From assembly GCA_026724425.1 (NCBI GenBank), contig JAIUCV010000083.1:2046001-2110000 (forward strand): a stretch of 64,000 bases of DNA, given 5' to 3'. The position numbers and the translations under genes were made by a program. The stretch's first letter is position 1; the number at the start of each line of letters is the position of its first letter. The DNA comes from Erythrophleum ivorense (taxonomy: Eukaryota; Streptophyta; Magnoliopsida; Fabales; Fabaceae). The notes under the pieces are model-generated. The model had not been told where the DNA came from and did no database searches. It worked only from the letters and a program-made list of their open reading frames with translations. This document shows positions 25,994 to 38,797 of the stretch, one piece after another.

Positions 25994-26001
25994 CCGGACA
26001 G

Positions 26002-28353
26002 ATGCTCTAGATCGGATTCCTTGCAAATCGGAGGCTCACGAATCCTTTAAGATGAACCCAGACGAGATCGACCCATGTCGAAATCAAAAGAGCCGCTAAG
26101 AACCCAAATCAGAACGAAAAATGGATTTCGAGATTGGATTTCGAGTTTGGATTTCGAATGAGAGATTGAATTTAGATGGGTTTGAGAAAGAAGTTTATTT
26201 CGAGAGACTGGATTTGGAGAGTGGACTACTGAGTGTATTAATGAATTGTTGACTGGTATTATTGGCTGTTGGTTTTTGCCGAGGTCGTTTTCAGAAAGCT
26301 TAAAAAAACTGATGTGTCACCATACAGAGAGAGTGTTTAGTTAGTTGTATTGATTTGGGTCAGGGCAAAAAAAAAGCTTTATAATAATACGGTAATACCA
26401 ATAACAATAATATTTAATCCGTAATATAATATTTAAGGATATGAACATCGATCGACTTTATGTGGAATAAAGGTAAGATCCAAAGGTGGAACGAATCCCC
26501 CACTAATTGCGTTAGTAAAGATGCAAAATAATATTTAATCCTATTAAACATTTAGTTAAGTAGCATCCAAAGTTTCTGATGGAAAATCAATCCGAGAGGC
26601 CGAAAGGTAGTTGACGCCATGTCTCCGAGTTATAAGTACCATGCTTATGGTATATATGTCCATACAAAATTATAGTTAGTGATTGACTATCTGTTGAATG
26701 TACCATCGATTGTGTATTGTATGTTACATTAAAAATTCAACATATACACCAAAGTTTTTGTTGTTCTCCTTCACAAATAATAAAAAAAAACATCAATTAT
26801 GTTTGTATAATGGTTAATCCACAACGATAACCGTGACATATACGACGACATTCGTGTAAATATATCACTCAGAATAATAAATGTTTGTAAGAAAAACCCA
26901 CGTACATGTATAGTTTTTTTTTTTTTTTTGAACAATCCCACGTACATGTATTGCATCCAATACTTGACAATGTGTTTCATCACACTAGGTAGTTTCATCT
27001 TAAAAATAATCTACTGCCATCCATCTTAAACTACTGTGTTAGCCCATCTCTCCCCCACTACTGATAATAACTACATTCTCAATATTGTACTACGTGCAAA
27101 TGCAAACCATATAGTTCTAAGAAAACCGTCTCAACCTCTCCGTCCTCTTACCTAAAGTTGTTTGATTTAATGAATGTATAAAAAAAACTGAATAACATGT
27201 AGATAAAAAAGGGAATCTAAACTTGTAACAAAATCACAATTAAAAGTATACCATTTTTAGCTTTTTTAATTAACGGCGGTCCAAGAGCAGGGGATGAGAA
27301 TGATGCAAGATTGTGGTGCGGCAGAATTACTCATGGAAGGTGTCCCGTGATGTCTACCTCAAGTGCTCCCTAGCTTTGGCTTTATGACTACTGGCCACTC
27401 TTACTTATTTTATTTGTCATTTTTAAGTCCTCATTATTATTATGTATCCTCAAATAATTCATTTTCCTGCATGCGTTACTTATCTATTTAAAAAGAGCTA
27501 ATAATACCGACTGCCTTTGATACAAAAACCAACGTCTAACTTTTGATTTTGTGGTAACTAAGTCTTCAAAAATCTAAACCACACTTAAAAATGTCTGAAA
27601 TCAGTAATACATAACTCTTTATAATAAAAACATAAACTATTTTCTAATTTCACCAATATAACGATATCACAATTCACAAAACTTATACAATCTAACGATA
27701 TAGAATTGGCAATACAAACGTGATATTCTATGTTGAAAGTAAAACCTAAGTTTTGGTATTCAATCAAAATACATCCATTTTAGAAAAAAAGTAAGAGAGA
27801 TCATGGTAAGACATAAAACAATACATATACATTTTTCTTACCGCAGCTGCTTAACAATAAAAGTTACCAATCACATAATGAAATACAATGATCACGATCG
27901 CATGTTACTACTATCAGTGCCGTACCACTAAACAAGAAGGCAAGATAGAAGAAACGCAATCTTAGGCCATAAGAAACAAAGCCTCCATGTGGATGGAGAC
28001 ATGAAGAGCTTCGTAATGGCCCGCTTTCAAAAGTACATACTTCCACACGTGGCCCACTTCTTCAATTATCATTCACCATTTCAATCATTCATCACTAACT
28101 CTCCTTTCCCTATCTTTTTTATTTCTATATTTATCAGCAAAGCGACAAATAACCAAATTATACACTTTCTTAATTTGTTGTGTAGAAAACAAAATATGTT
28201 ATTCGTTTGTACAAATGTGGTATACGCTACCAGCAATATAAACTGATCCATCCAGTCGATCATATATATAATTAACCCATTATATCTTATAAGTCAAAAG
28301 AAAAAAAAAAGAAACTAATTTCGCTTGACGTGTTTCTTTTTTTTCAATTATTC
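26002..28353. other. Intergenic region
   Basis: No gene is supported. The first 300 bp (to about 26330) is the other side of the hAT insertion site. The rest is AT-rich, with short ORFs lacking any recognisable content. Confidence 0.5.
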
Positions 28354-28850
28354 CAAAATGTACATGACGTATATATAAACATCTTGTTCCGATCATATCT
28401 GGCGACTTTCATCAAAATTTGGTTTAAAAGAAAAAATAAATACAGTATATATGTTTGGTCGAAATGTACATGATAAATTTTTTTTTTCCTGGAATCGAAA
28501 CCTAAACCTAAATTTATCAAAATGTACATGACGTTTCATGAAAATTTGACATATGGTCAAATTTGACGACTTTCATCAAAAAAAGAAAAAGAAAACGTAA
28601 GTACAGTATATATTTTTAGTGGAAATGTACACGATATTTTCTTCTTTTTTTTTCTTCCTGGAAGCGAAATCTAAACTAAACCTATGTTTATCGGGAAATA
28701 CATGACGATATGGTTAAATTTGACGACTTTCATCAAAATATGGTACTAGAGAAAACGTAAGTACAGTATATATGTTTCATCAAAATGTACATGATATCTC
28801 GTTTTCTTTTTCTTTCTGAAAGCGAAACCTTAACCTATATTCTTGTCTTG
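28354..28850 (+). repeat. Three imperfect tandem units of about 150-175 bp
   Basis: Units start near 28354, 28519 and 28694. Each contains ACATGACG, then GACTTTCATCAAAA, GTACAGTATATAT and AAATGTACA, a T-rich run, and a CGAAACCTAAACCTA-type end. Units differ by indels and point changes. No coding sequence is seen. Confidence 0.75.
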
Positions 28851-29481
28851 TTGTGTATAATCACAAAAGACTAATTTACCTGAATAAAGATACATAAATT
28901 AAAAAAAAAAAAAAAAAATAATAATAATATAAGGCGCTACTGTATTTATTTTTTCTTTATACTAGTTATAGTTAATTAGTTATGATCATATGCATGGATA
29001 TGTGCATGGATCTAAGAAAACATATGCATTGATGAGCTTAGATTAAACGAGACATGTGCACGTGTTTCTCTGTCTACGTCCATATCCTAAGCAACAAAAT
29101 TTGTGAAACCAGATATTTCTGTTCATAAAATAATTCAGTAGCCTTGGATTCCTCAGCAAAACTCTTCGAGTTTGGCTTCTCTGAACATATTAATTGTACA
29201 CAATAGTGTAAATGAGTATTACAAGTATATAGCTAATTATACTTCAAACTCAACACTTTGAGATAAAACACCAATTAACTATTGGATGTGCAATATATGT
29301 AATATAAAGGGGAATGAGACCACCATCTTGTCGAGTTATTATATATGAAATACATAAACAGAATTTCAAATTCGTTAAATTAAACCTTGGAGAATTAATT
29401 AAATTTCCATTCCAAAATGCGAGAGAATTCGATGAACACAGCCAGTCAGCCACGTTACTGCAAAATTAAAACGATCATGAA
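28851..29481. other. Intergenic region
   Basis: AT-rich with an A/T run near 28900; no gene or element boundary is seen. Confidence 0.5.
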
Positions 29482-32400
29482 TTTAGGGATGTGATTTCGG
29501 GCTGGCCCGGCCCATTTAGGCCCGACCCAATTAAACCCGGCCCATTTATCAAAAGCCCGTTTAAACCCTTTAAACATATAAATCCGTTTAGGCCCGTTTA
29601 TTCAGGCCCGCCAAAATTGTACAGGCCCGTATAAGCCTTTTAACATTTGAAAAAAAAACAACATTTGAACAAAATTTTAAATTATAGTCTATAATATATT
29701 CATGAGACATATCAATCAAATGCTACAATCTTCAATGATAAACTATGAAACATAACAGTGATAAAATTTGAAGAAACAAAGAGATCAACAGAGAATATAT
29801 CATGATCATGAGCAAACTTTACCGTCATTTCATGGCATGCTTGAGTCAAGATCACTCGCTATGGTTCTAGCATCTTCATTATGTTCATTGTTGTCCTCGT
29901 CTGTGGTACTTACAAGGCTCAGTCAATCAGAGCAAAACCTTCATATTCGAGCACAATCAAACAACTTAAAGTTTACCTTCAGATTCAGCAAAACCTCTTA
30001 ACCAGTTTCGTGTACAAAGTAGAGCTTGAACATTATCAGGTAGCAACCGGTTTCTATATGGTGTCAATACTCGAGATCCAATGCTGAAGGCCGATTCTGA
30101 AGCTACGGTAGTGATTGGTATGCTTAGCAAATCACGAGCCATCATTGCTAAATCACCAAATCGGTGCTGATTATCCTTCCAATAGCCTAAGACATCAAAG
30201 TTTGGAAAAGCTGCTCTTTCTAGCCTCGGCTCTTTCAAATAAATATCCAAATGTGTCTTTGTGTTGCTCACGCCAATTCCGATGCTTCTTTCAAGCTCAA
30301 AAATATCCTGAGATTATGAAATCAAACCAACCAGAAAAACAGGAACAAGTACAATCAATCATCGCATAAGATAATGAGACAAGACATCACCAGAAGTTAA
30401 AAGAAGAATACTTACAATATCGAAGTCATCATCTTCAAGTGGAGATTCAGTGACTAACTCCTGTGGAGTTGGTGTAGTTGAAACGCCTGAACTAGGACAA
30501 GCCCTTGCACGATAATCCTTGTAGAGCAAAGTCAAACTGTCTTCAAGTTCTTTGATTTTCAACTTAGAAGTAAAGGGATCCACTGCTTCATAAGCTTTCT
30601 CAAGCAACTGCAACTTCATCCTAGGATCTAACACAGCTCCCATGGCTAAAACAAGGCTGTAATCTTCCCAATACTTGTCGAATTTCACTTGCATAATGTC
30701 GGCCATATCACTCACAGCAACATCATCACAAGTGGAGTATTTCATTAGTAGCAGTTGAATCCTCCAGACTTGTGTAAAGTAAACATTGGAAGTAGGATAC
30801 TTTGAACCTGAAAACAGATTGGTGATGACATAAAAAGGCTTCAGGATATCACAGATTTTTTCTCCACGGTTCCACTCTTCTTCGGATGGTAATGACTTAT
30901 AGCTTGGGTCATAAGATGCCAAGTTCTCAAATGCTTTCCTGAACTTTACTGCTCTCACAAGCATTTCGTAAGTGGAGTTCCATCTTGTAGCAACATCAAG
31001 CGATAATCCTGCTCCTTTAAGTCCTTCTCTCGCTGAACATGCATGAAAAGCCTCCTTCCGTCCTTGAGATGATTTTACATAGATGACACTTTCTTTGATG
31101 TTTTCCAACAAATCCTTTGCTAACTCTAAACCTTCTTTCACTATGAGATTAAGAATATGAGCACAGCATCTGACATGCACAAACTTTCCATCACACAATA
31201 AGCCACCGCCATTTACCAACTCAAGTTTACCCTTAAGAAGTCTCAGCATGCTATTATTGTTGCCAGCGTTATCCAAAGTAATGGAGAAGACCTTTTTCTC
31301 TACACCCCAATCCTTCATACACTCCATTACCTTATTAGCCATTTCGTCCCCAGTGTGTGGAGCCTTCAAATAACAAAACGCTAGAATCTTACTACTTAAC
31401 CTCCAACTACAATCAATGAAGTGAGCAGTTAGACAAATATACCCTGTATTTGTGCAAGAGTCTTTCCACATGTCTGAAGTAAAGCACACCCGACCATCAT
31501 GCTTTGCTAACACCTCTCTAAGCTTGTCCTTTTCCATTTCGTACCTCTTGAAAACATCAGCTGTTGCAGTCTTTCTGCATATTGGCTGGCAATCTGGATT
31601 TAAATACAGGTCTCTTGCTCTCACTTTCTCGTACTCAACATACCGGAATGGTAAATCATGGTAGATGATGATTTCACTTGTCATCTCACGATCTACTTGG
31701 TGATCATAGGCAGGCCTATCTCCCTTCTTTGGCATCTTTGGGCACTTCTCTAAATGCCGTATCAGATGATGTGTTCCATGGGTTTTAGAATTAGTGACAA
31801 ACTTGGTATGACAATGGATACACTTGCTTCTTTCTTTGCCATCTGCTTCAACCCCAACAGGCTCAAACTCCTTCCAAACATGTGACGTTTTGCGTCTCTT
31901 ACGCACAGCTCGAGTTGCTTGAGTTGTATGAGTTTCACTATGTTCTGGACCTTCTGTTGCTTCTGTTTCTGACACTTCCTCATCAAACCTAATCTGAGTA
32001 TCTCCCTCATCAAGCTCAATATACTCACTCCTCCGAGCATTGAGATAAGCACTCGTTTCTTGACACTGAAAATCCATCTCAATCACTAATTCTTTTAGCT
32101 CAATCAACCCCTAACGCACAACACATATACGAATCAGAACATTTGAGATCATCAAAGAAGAAAATGAATGAACGCTAACCAACACCAAACATTGTTTTAG
32201 TGGGTTTTTAGTCGAAAATCGAAATACAGAGAATCAGTGAGCAAAACTTCACATGAGCAAAACCCATCAACAAAACTTCACAAGAGCAAAACCCATCAAC
32301 AAAAACTTCACAAATCACCTTAGAAAATCGATCTCTGATTGTAATTCAAATCGCCTTCCAAATCCGACATGAAACGGAGCTTGAGCTATGCCGGAGCTTC

Positions 32401-32716
32401 GCCGTGGAGTCCGCCGTGGCCGTGTTACTGATGCTGGTTGCCGGCGGAGTTACAGAAGCCGCGGAGAGACCGAGGACGAGATTGGCGGCACGAAAATTGA
32501 AGGAGGAAGATAAGGTAAAATCTGAAAAAAAAAAATTAATCGGGTCTAAACAGGCAACCCGTTAATATGTGTTCAAGCCCGTTTTGTTAACGGGTCTAAA
32601 CGGAGCGGCCATTTTAAACCCTTTAATTTCTCTTCTCGAAACGGGTCTTAATGGGCTCATTTTTTATTAAAGGCCCGTATAAGCCCGTTAATTCTGGGCC
32701 CGAAATCTCATCCCTA
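29482..32716 (-). mobile_element. hAT-family DNA transposon, 3.2 kb, apparently complete
   Basis: The left end TAGGGATGTGATTTCGGGC (from 29484) is an inverted copy of the right end ending in GCCCGAAATCTCATCCCTA (to 32716), with one mismatch. Flanking octamers ATCATGAA (29474-29481) and ATCATGAT (32717-32724) agree at seven of eight positions, a slightly decayed target duplication. The subterminal regions are dense in GGCCCGTTTA and TAAACGGG motifs. The minus strand encodes a full transposase with no visible lesion. Confidence 0.93.
29830..32077 (-). CDS. hAT transposase, open reading frame intact
   Basis: Three exons on the minus strand, 32077-30416, 30307-29977 and 29900-29830, have GT..AG introns and matching phase, and give 687 residues with no internal stop. 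The protein would cut and paste the surrounding element in the nucleus. The BED zinc finger ([20 protein letters not shown], then H and C) is followed by the RNase-H-like core ([16 protein letters not shown]) and the hAT dimerisation domain ([20 protein letters not shown], then [12 protein letters not shown]). The start is the ATG of MDFQCQE, because the upstream GCGTTAG looks like a leader-intron acceptor; the longer frame upstream begins with TTG. The last exon is short and acidic and ends DSSMP. Exon layout equals that of the first hAT copy. Confidence 0.9.
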
Positions 32717-32724
32717 ATCATGAT

Positions 32725-33125
32725 AAATCGTGGCATATCTTTGTATATTTACTGATGGAAAAAAACAATGTACACTCACTCATATGCACACAAACCAATG
32801 CATCGTAAGATTCGCATAACACATACACAAAAATTAAAATTAAAGAAGGGAGACAAATATTCGGGCAAATATTATTATAAAAAAAAAAGATATGAAATAG
32901 CGTCACACCTACTCTTCTTCTACCTTTAGAGACACTCTCCTGTCTACATACACCTTCACACTCCTTTCTCCTCTTCTCTTCATCATTTCTTCTTCTTTAC
33001 ACCTAAAATGACCTCTCCTAATGGTGGAAACTGCAAAACACTAACTTCCTCTGCTTCTCTCTCTCTCTCTTTCTCTCTCTGCAGACCAATCCACGAAGTC
33101 TAAAGCTCAACAAACACTCTCGTGA
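32725..33125 (+). promoter_or_regulatory. Upstream region and leader of the C2H2 gene
   Basis: A TC-rich tract (about 33052-33080), followed by CTCTGCAG and a 45-bp leader, precedes the ATG at 33126. CTCTGCAG could be the acceptor of a leader intron. No other gene is seen. Confidence 0.45.
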
Positions 33126-34274
33126 ATGGCGGCGCGAAAACTTGGGTCGTTCTTACGTCAGCATTTTCTTGCTCTCTTATTTCTCTTGCTCGGCTGTTTC
33201 TTCTTCCCACGAGGTAGCGACTGTAGACAGAAGAGAAGGAAGAAGAAGCTTCGAACAGTTTCTTCATCATCTCCTTCTGGTTCCGGTTTATCCTCTTCTT
33301 GGACGTACTTAAAACGAGTTTTCTTATCCACGACAAGGATATCCAAATCCCGCAACCAAACGCACCCTAACGGTCCGTTAACGACTCTTACTTCCGCTAG
33401 ATCGTCTCAGAACTCTCTCGTCACTCTCGTACAACCGGATACGACGAATCAACCCGACCCGGAACCACGTATTGAAAACGGGTTCTCGGAGATATCGGAT
33501 TCTCTGTTTCTCCCTCTTTGCAGCGAGATTTACTCTTGCACCGCGTGCGGCGAGATTTTCTCCAAAATCAACCTCCTCGAGCAGCACATCGCGATCAAAC
33601 ACGCCGTATCGGAGCTAATCGACGGCGAATCGAGCACGAACATCGTGAAAATTATATTCAAATCGGGTTGGCCTGAACACGGTAACAAAATCCCGGAGAT
33701 CCAACGAATCCTGAAAATTCACAACAGTCCGAAGATTCTCACGCGATTCGAGGAGTATAGAGAGTTCGTGAAGGCTAAAGCCGCTCGCAGCAACGGCGGA
33801 GGAAGGCAGTGGGACGACGAACGGTGCGTCGCCGACGGGAACGAGCTCTTGAGGTTCTACTGCTCGACGTTCATGTGTAATCTAGGGCAAAACGGTAGTT
33901 CCTCGCTCTGCGGACATCAGTACTGCAGCATCTGCGGGATCATCGGATCCGGATTCTCGCCGAAGCTCGACGGAATCGCGACGCTGGCGACGGGATGGAG
34001 AGGACACGTAGCGGTTCCCGAGGAGGTGGAAAAAGAGTTTGGGTTTATGAACGTGAAACGGGCGATGCTGGTTTGCCGGGTCGTAGCGGGTCGGGTCGGG
34101 TGTGATTTGATTGCGGATGATGACGTGGACAAGAATGATGGAGGGTATGATTCTCTGGTAGGGCAAGGGACAGGGAACAAGAGTGGGGCCCTTCTGAGGA
34201 TCGACGATGATGAGCTACTTGTGTTTAATCCAAGGGCTGTGCTTCCTTGTTTTGTGATAGTGTATACTGTGTAA
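33126..34274 (+). CDS. C2H2 zinc-finger family protein, single exon
   Basis: An uninterrupted ORF of 382 residues. Residues about 12-28 form a hydrophobic segment (FLALLFLLLGCFFF) followed by a basic KRRKKK stretch, so the N-terminus may be a signal anchor. A single classical finger follows, C138/C141/H154/H159 in CTACGEIFSKINLLEQHIAI-KH. The C-terminal half is a conserved globular region with a second Cys/His-rich part (CSTFMCNLGQNGSSSLCGHQ, then YCSICG). Position and content match AT2G29660 as I recall it, annotated only as a C2H2-type family protein. The molecular function is unknown to me. No lesions seen. Confidence 0.9.
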   Translation: MAARKLGSFLRQHFLALLFLLLGCFFFPRGSDCRQKRRKKKLRTVSSSSPSGSGLSSSWTYLKRVFLSTTRISKSRNQTHPNGPLTTLTSARSSQNSLVTLVQPDTTNQPDPEPRIENGFSEISDSLFLPLCSEIYSCTACGEIFSKINLLEQHIAIKHAVSELIDGESSTNIVKIIFKSGWPEHGNKIPEIQRILKIHNSPKILTRFEEYREFVKAKAARSNGGGRQWDDERCVADGNELLRFYCSTFMCNLGQNGSSSLCGHQYCSICGIIGSGFSPKLDGIATLATGWRGHVAVPEEVEKEFGFMNVKRAMLVCRVVAGRVGCDLIADDDVDKNDGGYDSLVGQGTGNKSGALLRIDDDELLVFNPRAVLPCFVIVYTV

Positions 34275-34430
34275 GCCTGAATTCAGTTGTTGTGATCCTG
34301 TGTGTTTATATTTTTGTTACAACTCGTGAGGTCTTTTTGGGCTTTTTAATTCAGTGGTTTAGTCAAGTTTGTGAAGTGTGAACGTTTAGACTTTAGATGA
34401 TAAGACCAGCATTATAAGAAACGCCGTTCT

Positions 34431-35120
34431 TTAGCATATGTATTGATTTTAAGCGACGTTTGTTAGATCGATTTTCTTTTTCTTTTTGTTCTTTCTCTTC
34501 CTCTTGCGATTGAAAATGGAAAAGGCAAACCCATTCGAGCTGATCGATTTCCTCCAATCGAAGAGGCAAACACACATTTTTATGAGTGATGGTGTTGAAG
34601 CTTGCATCAGAGAACGCCAAGACCGTGAGCCAAAGACTAGAAATGGCGAGAAGGCTACGTTTCTCTCTATATGACAAAGCTCCGGTGTACAGAAAATCAG
34701 AAAAGACAGTGCTTTTCATCACACGCCAATCTCATGAATGCTCATTGTCTATGGACAAAAAAATGGTAATGCTTCTGTATTTTCTAGTGTGACAGAACAT
34801 GTGTTATAACGTGAGAAGGATGATTGCTGGTTTAGATGATTGCTGGAATTAAGAAGTTAGAATGGCATAGGCTGATATTGGGTTAGATTAGGTTGTGCTA
34901 ATGGCTGCAATTTTCTGGTCTTGCTTAATGCACACAAGGTGCTCGGTAAAATACCAAAGAGAAAACGAGTTTGTGAACTTGCAGATTGTTGTTGGCTATG
35001 GATACGAAGATGATAGTGAGTTGGATTATAGTCGAAAGGTGCGAGTGTTGGAAGTGTTTCTGAGGAGAGAGCTAGGCTCATCGAAGCTCCTTCTATTACA
35101 TATCACTTCACACCAAGCTA
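34431..35120 (+). repeat. Tandem duplication, unit A
   Basis: It matches 35158-35902 in the same orientation with very high identity by eye. Unit A lacks about 60 bp present near the start of unit B (35176-35230). It contains a short ORF beginning ATGGAAAAGGCAAACCC and another region reading IVVGYGYEDDSELDYSRK, but the frames do not join and no known domain is recognisable. It may derive from a gene fragment. Confidence 0.85.
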
Positions 35121-35157
35121 TATGTTTAGTCAAGTCGGTGTTTCTTAGCCACCATTC

Positions 35158-35902
35158 TTAGCATATGTATTGATTTAATTAAATCAAAAATCAAATAAAA
35201 GAGAACAAACGTCTCTTATATTAGAGATTTTAAGCGACGTTTGTTAGATCGATTTTCTTTTTCTTTTTGTTCTCTCTCTTCCTCTTTGCGACTGAAAATG
35301 GAAGAGGCAAACCCATTCGAGCTGGTCAATTTCCTCCAATCGAAGAGGCAAACACACATTTTTATGAGTGATGGTGTTGAAGCTTGCATCTGAGAACGCC
35401 AAGACCGTGAGCCAAAGACCAGAAATGGCGAGAAGACTACGTTTCTCTCTATATGACAAAGCTCCGGTGTACAGAAAATCAGAAAAGACAGTGCTTTTCA
35501 TCACACGCCAATCTCATGAATGCTCATTGTCCATGGACAGAAAAATGGTAATGCTTCTGTATTTTCTAGTGTGACGAAACATGTGTTATAACGTGAGAAG
35601 GATGATTGCTGGTTTAGATGATTGCTGGAATTAAGAAGCTAGAATGGCATAGGCTGATATTGGGTTAGATTAGGTTGTGCTAATGGCTGCAATTTTCTGG
35701 TCTTTCTTAACGCACACAAGGTGCTCGGTAAAATACCAAAGAGAAAACGAGTTTGTGAACTTGCAGATTGTTGTTGGCTATGGATACGAAGATGATAGTG
35801 AGTTGGATTATAGTCGAAAGGTGCGAGTGTTGGAAGTGTTTCTGAGGAGAGAGCTAGGCTCATCGAAGCTCCTTCTATTACATATCACTTCACACCAAGC
35901 TA
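35158..35902 (+). repeat. Tandem duplication, unit B
   Basis: Second copy of 34431-35120. The extra 60-bp piece contains a small inverted repeat (AAACGTC..GACGTTT). After 35902 the copies diverge into a CT-rich stretch (35903-35990). Confidence 0.85.
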
Positions 35903-35990
35903 ACCTACTCCACTCTCTCTTCTCTGTCTTCTCTCTAGGCTCTATCAGGTATATATCTCTCTCTCTCTCTCCTCTCTCTCTGGTTCTCTG

Positions 35991-37306
<1,316 letters not shown>

Positions 37307-37308
37307 CG

Positions 37309-37374
37309 ATGGAAACGAGGCATCGTCTTCTTGAATCGTTTTTCGTCTCCGGCCGACCTCTGATCGGAAAGATG
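37309..37374 (+). other. Possible first coding exon of an unidentified gene or fragment
   Basis: The ATG at 37309 follows the TC tract directly and reads METRHRLLESFF, then VSGRPLIGKM, up to a good donor ATG/GTATGT at 37374. TC-rich leaders before a start codon are common in plant genes. No continuing exons were recognised between 37375 and 38300. Confidence 0.3.
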
Positions 37375-38533
37375 GTATGTGTCTATCTTTCTCACCCCCT
37401 TTTGCATATCTTCTCATCTCCATCACTGTTTCTCTGTCTCTCGATCGTTATCTCTCTCTTTCTCTTTTCCGATCAGAATTCACGATTTGAACGTGGGCGT
37501 TTTCCGATTCTACGCCGTCGATGCACGGTTGAGGATCTATTGTTCTCTTGCTTCTTCTACGGTTGAGGATCTTGAAGCTAAGTATCCCTCTTCTCCTTTC
37601 TCTTACTTATTTTCCATGTTTGTGATTTCGATTTAGGCGGTGTCTGATTTCGTCTCTTGAGACTTTCAATTGAACATCTATGCAATTAATTGTGTCTTTG
37701 TCCCCTTTACGCCTTGAAAATATAGCTTCTGCAAAATAACTTGAAAATGAGTTGTGTGTTGATTTCTATATTCCATAGGTAATCTCTGTTGGTTTACATT
37801 GTCATATTGCTTTGGGTTTGAGTAGATATTAGCTTCTGTTTATAGCTTGTGTTTCTGTTTGTCTCTTAAAAACATCTATGCTTATGTTGATCCCCTTTAC
37901 GCCTGGAACATCTATGCAATTAATGGTTCTCTTTGTCATTTAGTTGAAATCTTAATGTGAAATTGCTTTTGATTTGGTACTCTCTGTCATCTTAATGTGA
38001 TATTTCTTTTGCTTTCATTGCATAGTTGCTTTATCATTAAATGGAATCTTTTGTAAAACTTAGTTACGGTTTCTTTTTCTCTGCTTAGTTACGATTTTCT
38101 CTGTTGTTTCTTTGCTTAGTTACGGTTTCTTTTTCTCTCGAAACTATATGTTGTAATAGTTTGGTTCGATTTGATTAGTGTGGTTGTAGGTCTGCAAAGT
38201 AAGTAACTGTCTTGTTAAAATTAATTGTCACTTTGGAAAAATCTTTTCGTAATTGTTCTCTTTAATGCGACTAGATTAGTGTGGTTGTAGGTCTTTGATG
38301 AGTTGTGATATATGTTGTGTAATGATGTGTGTGTTGTGATACCATTGAATGTTTTTCTTTTCTATTAAATCTAAAAGTTTATCTCTTTGATAACACACAC
38401 CAACTACCTACTCGGTTCTCTTTCAATTTTCTTTTTGTTGTCGTCTCTGTTCTCTTTTCATTTTCTTCCCTGTTCTCTTTTCATTTCCTTCTCCAAAGCT
38501 TTTTTTCTCTGTTTCCTTCTCGTAACCCCGGAA

Positions 38534-38797
38534 ATGAATTCCACAAACCCATTTATTTCCACAACAAACAACTACATTGATCTTTTAACATGTCAGCAGA
38601 ATAGCTTTTCCCAAGGCATAGATTTAGGGTCAACCGAAGTCCCATTCTATTCTCAATCGCCTGATGCTCCGGTGCGCTAGAGGCAAAGACACATAAGGAG
38701 CATAAAGGAAGAATAAAATGGAGTCCAGCATAAGATAGCGTCCTCATCAGTGCCTGGCTAAACACCAGCAATGATGCAATAGTTGGCAATCAGCAGA
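38534..38797 (+). pseudogene. Harbinger ORF1 (Myb/SANT-like), 5' part
   Basis: It begins MNSTNPFISTTNN and reads QNSFSQGIDLGSTEVPF, the typical start of the plant Harbinger-associated ORF1 protein, often annotated as glutathione S-transferase T3-like. It then decays: a TAG at 38678-38680, a frameshift, and WSPA-stop-DSVLISAWLNTS in another frame, ending in VGNQQ exactly at the LTR-retrotransposon target site. In active elements ORF1 helps the transposase bind the ends. Confidence 0.8.
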
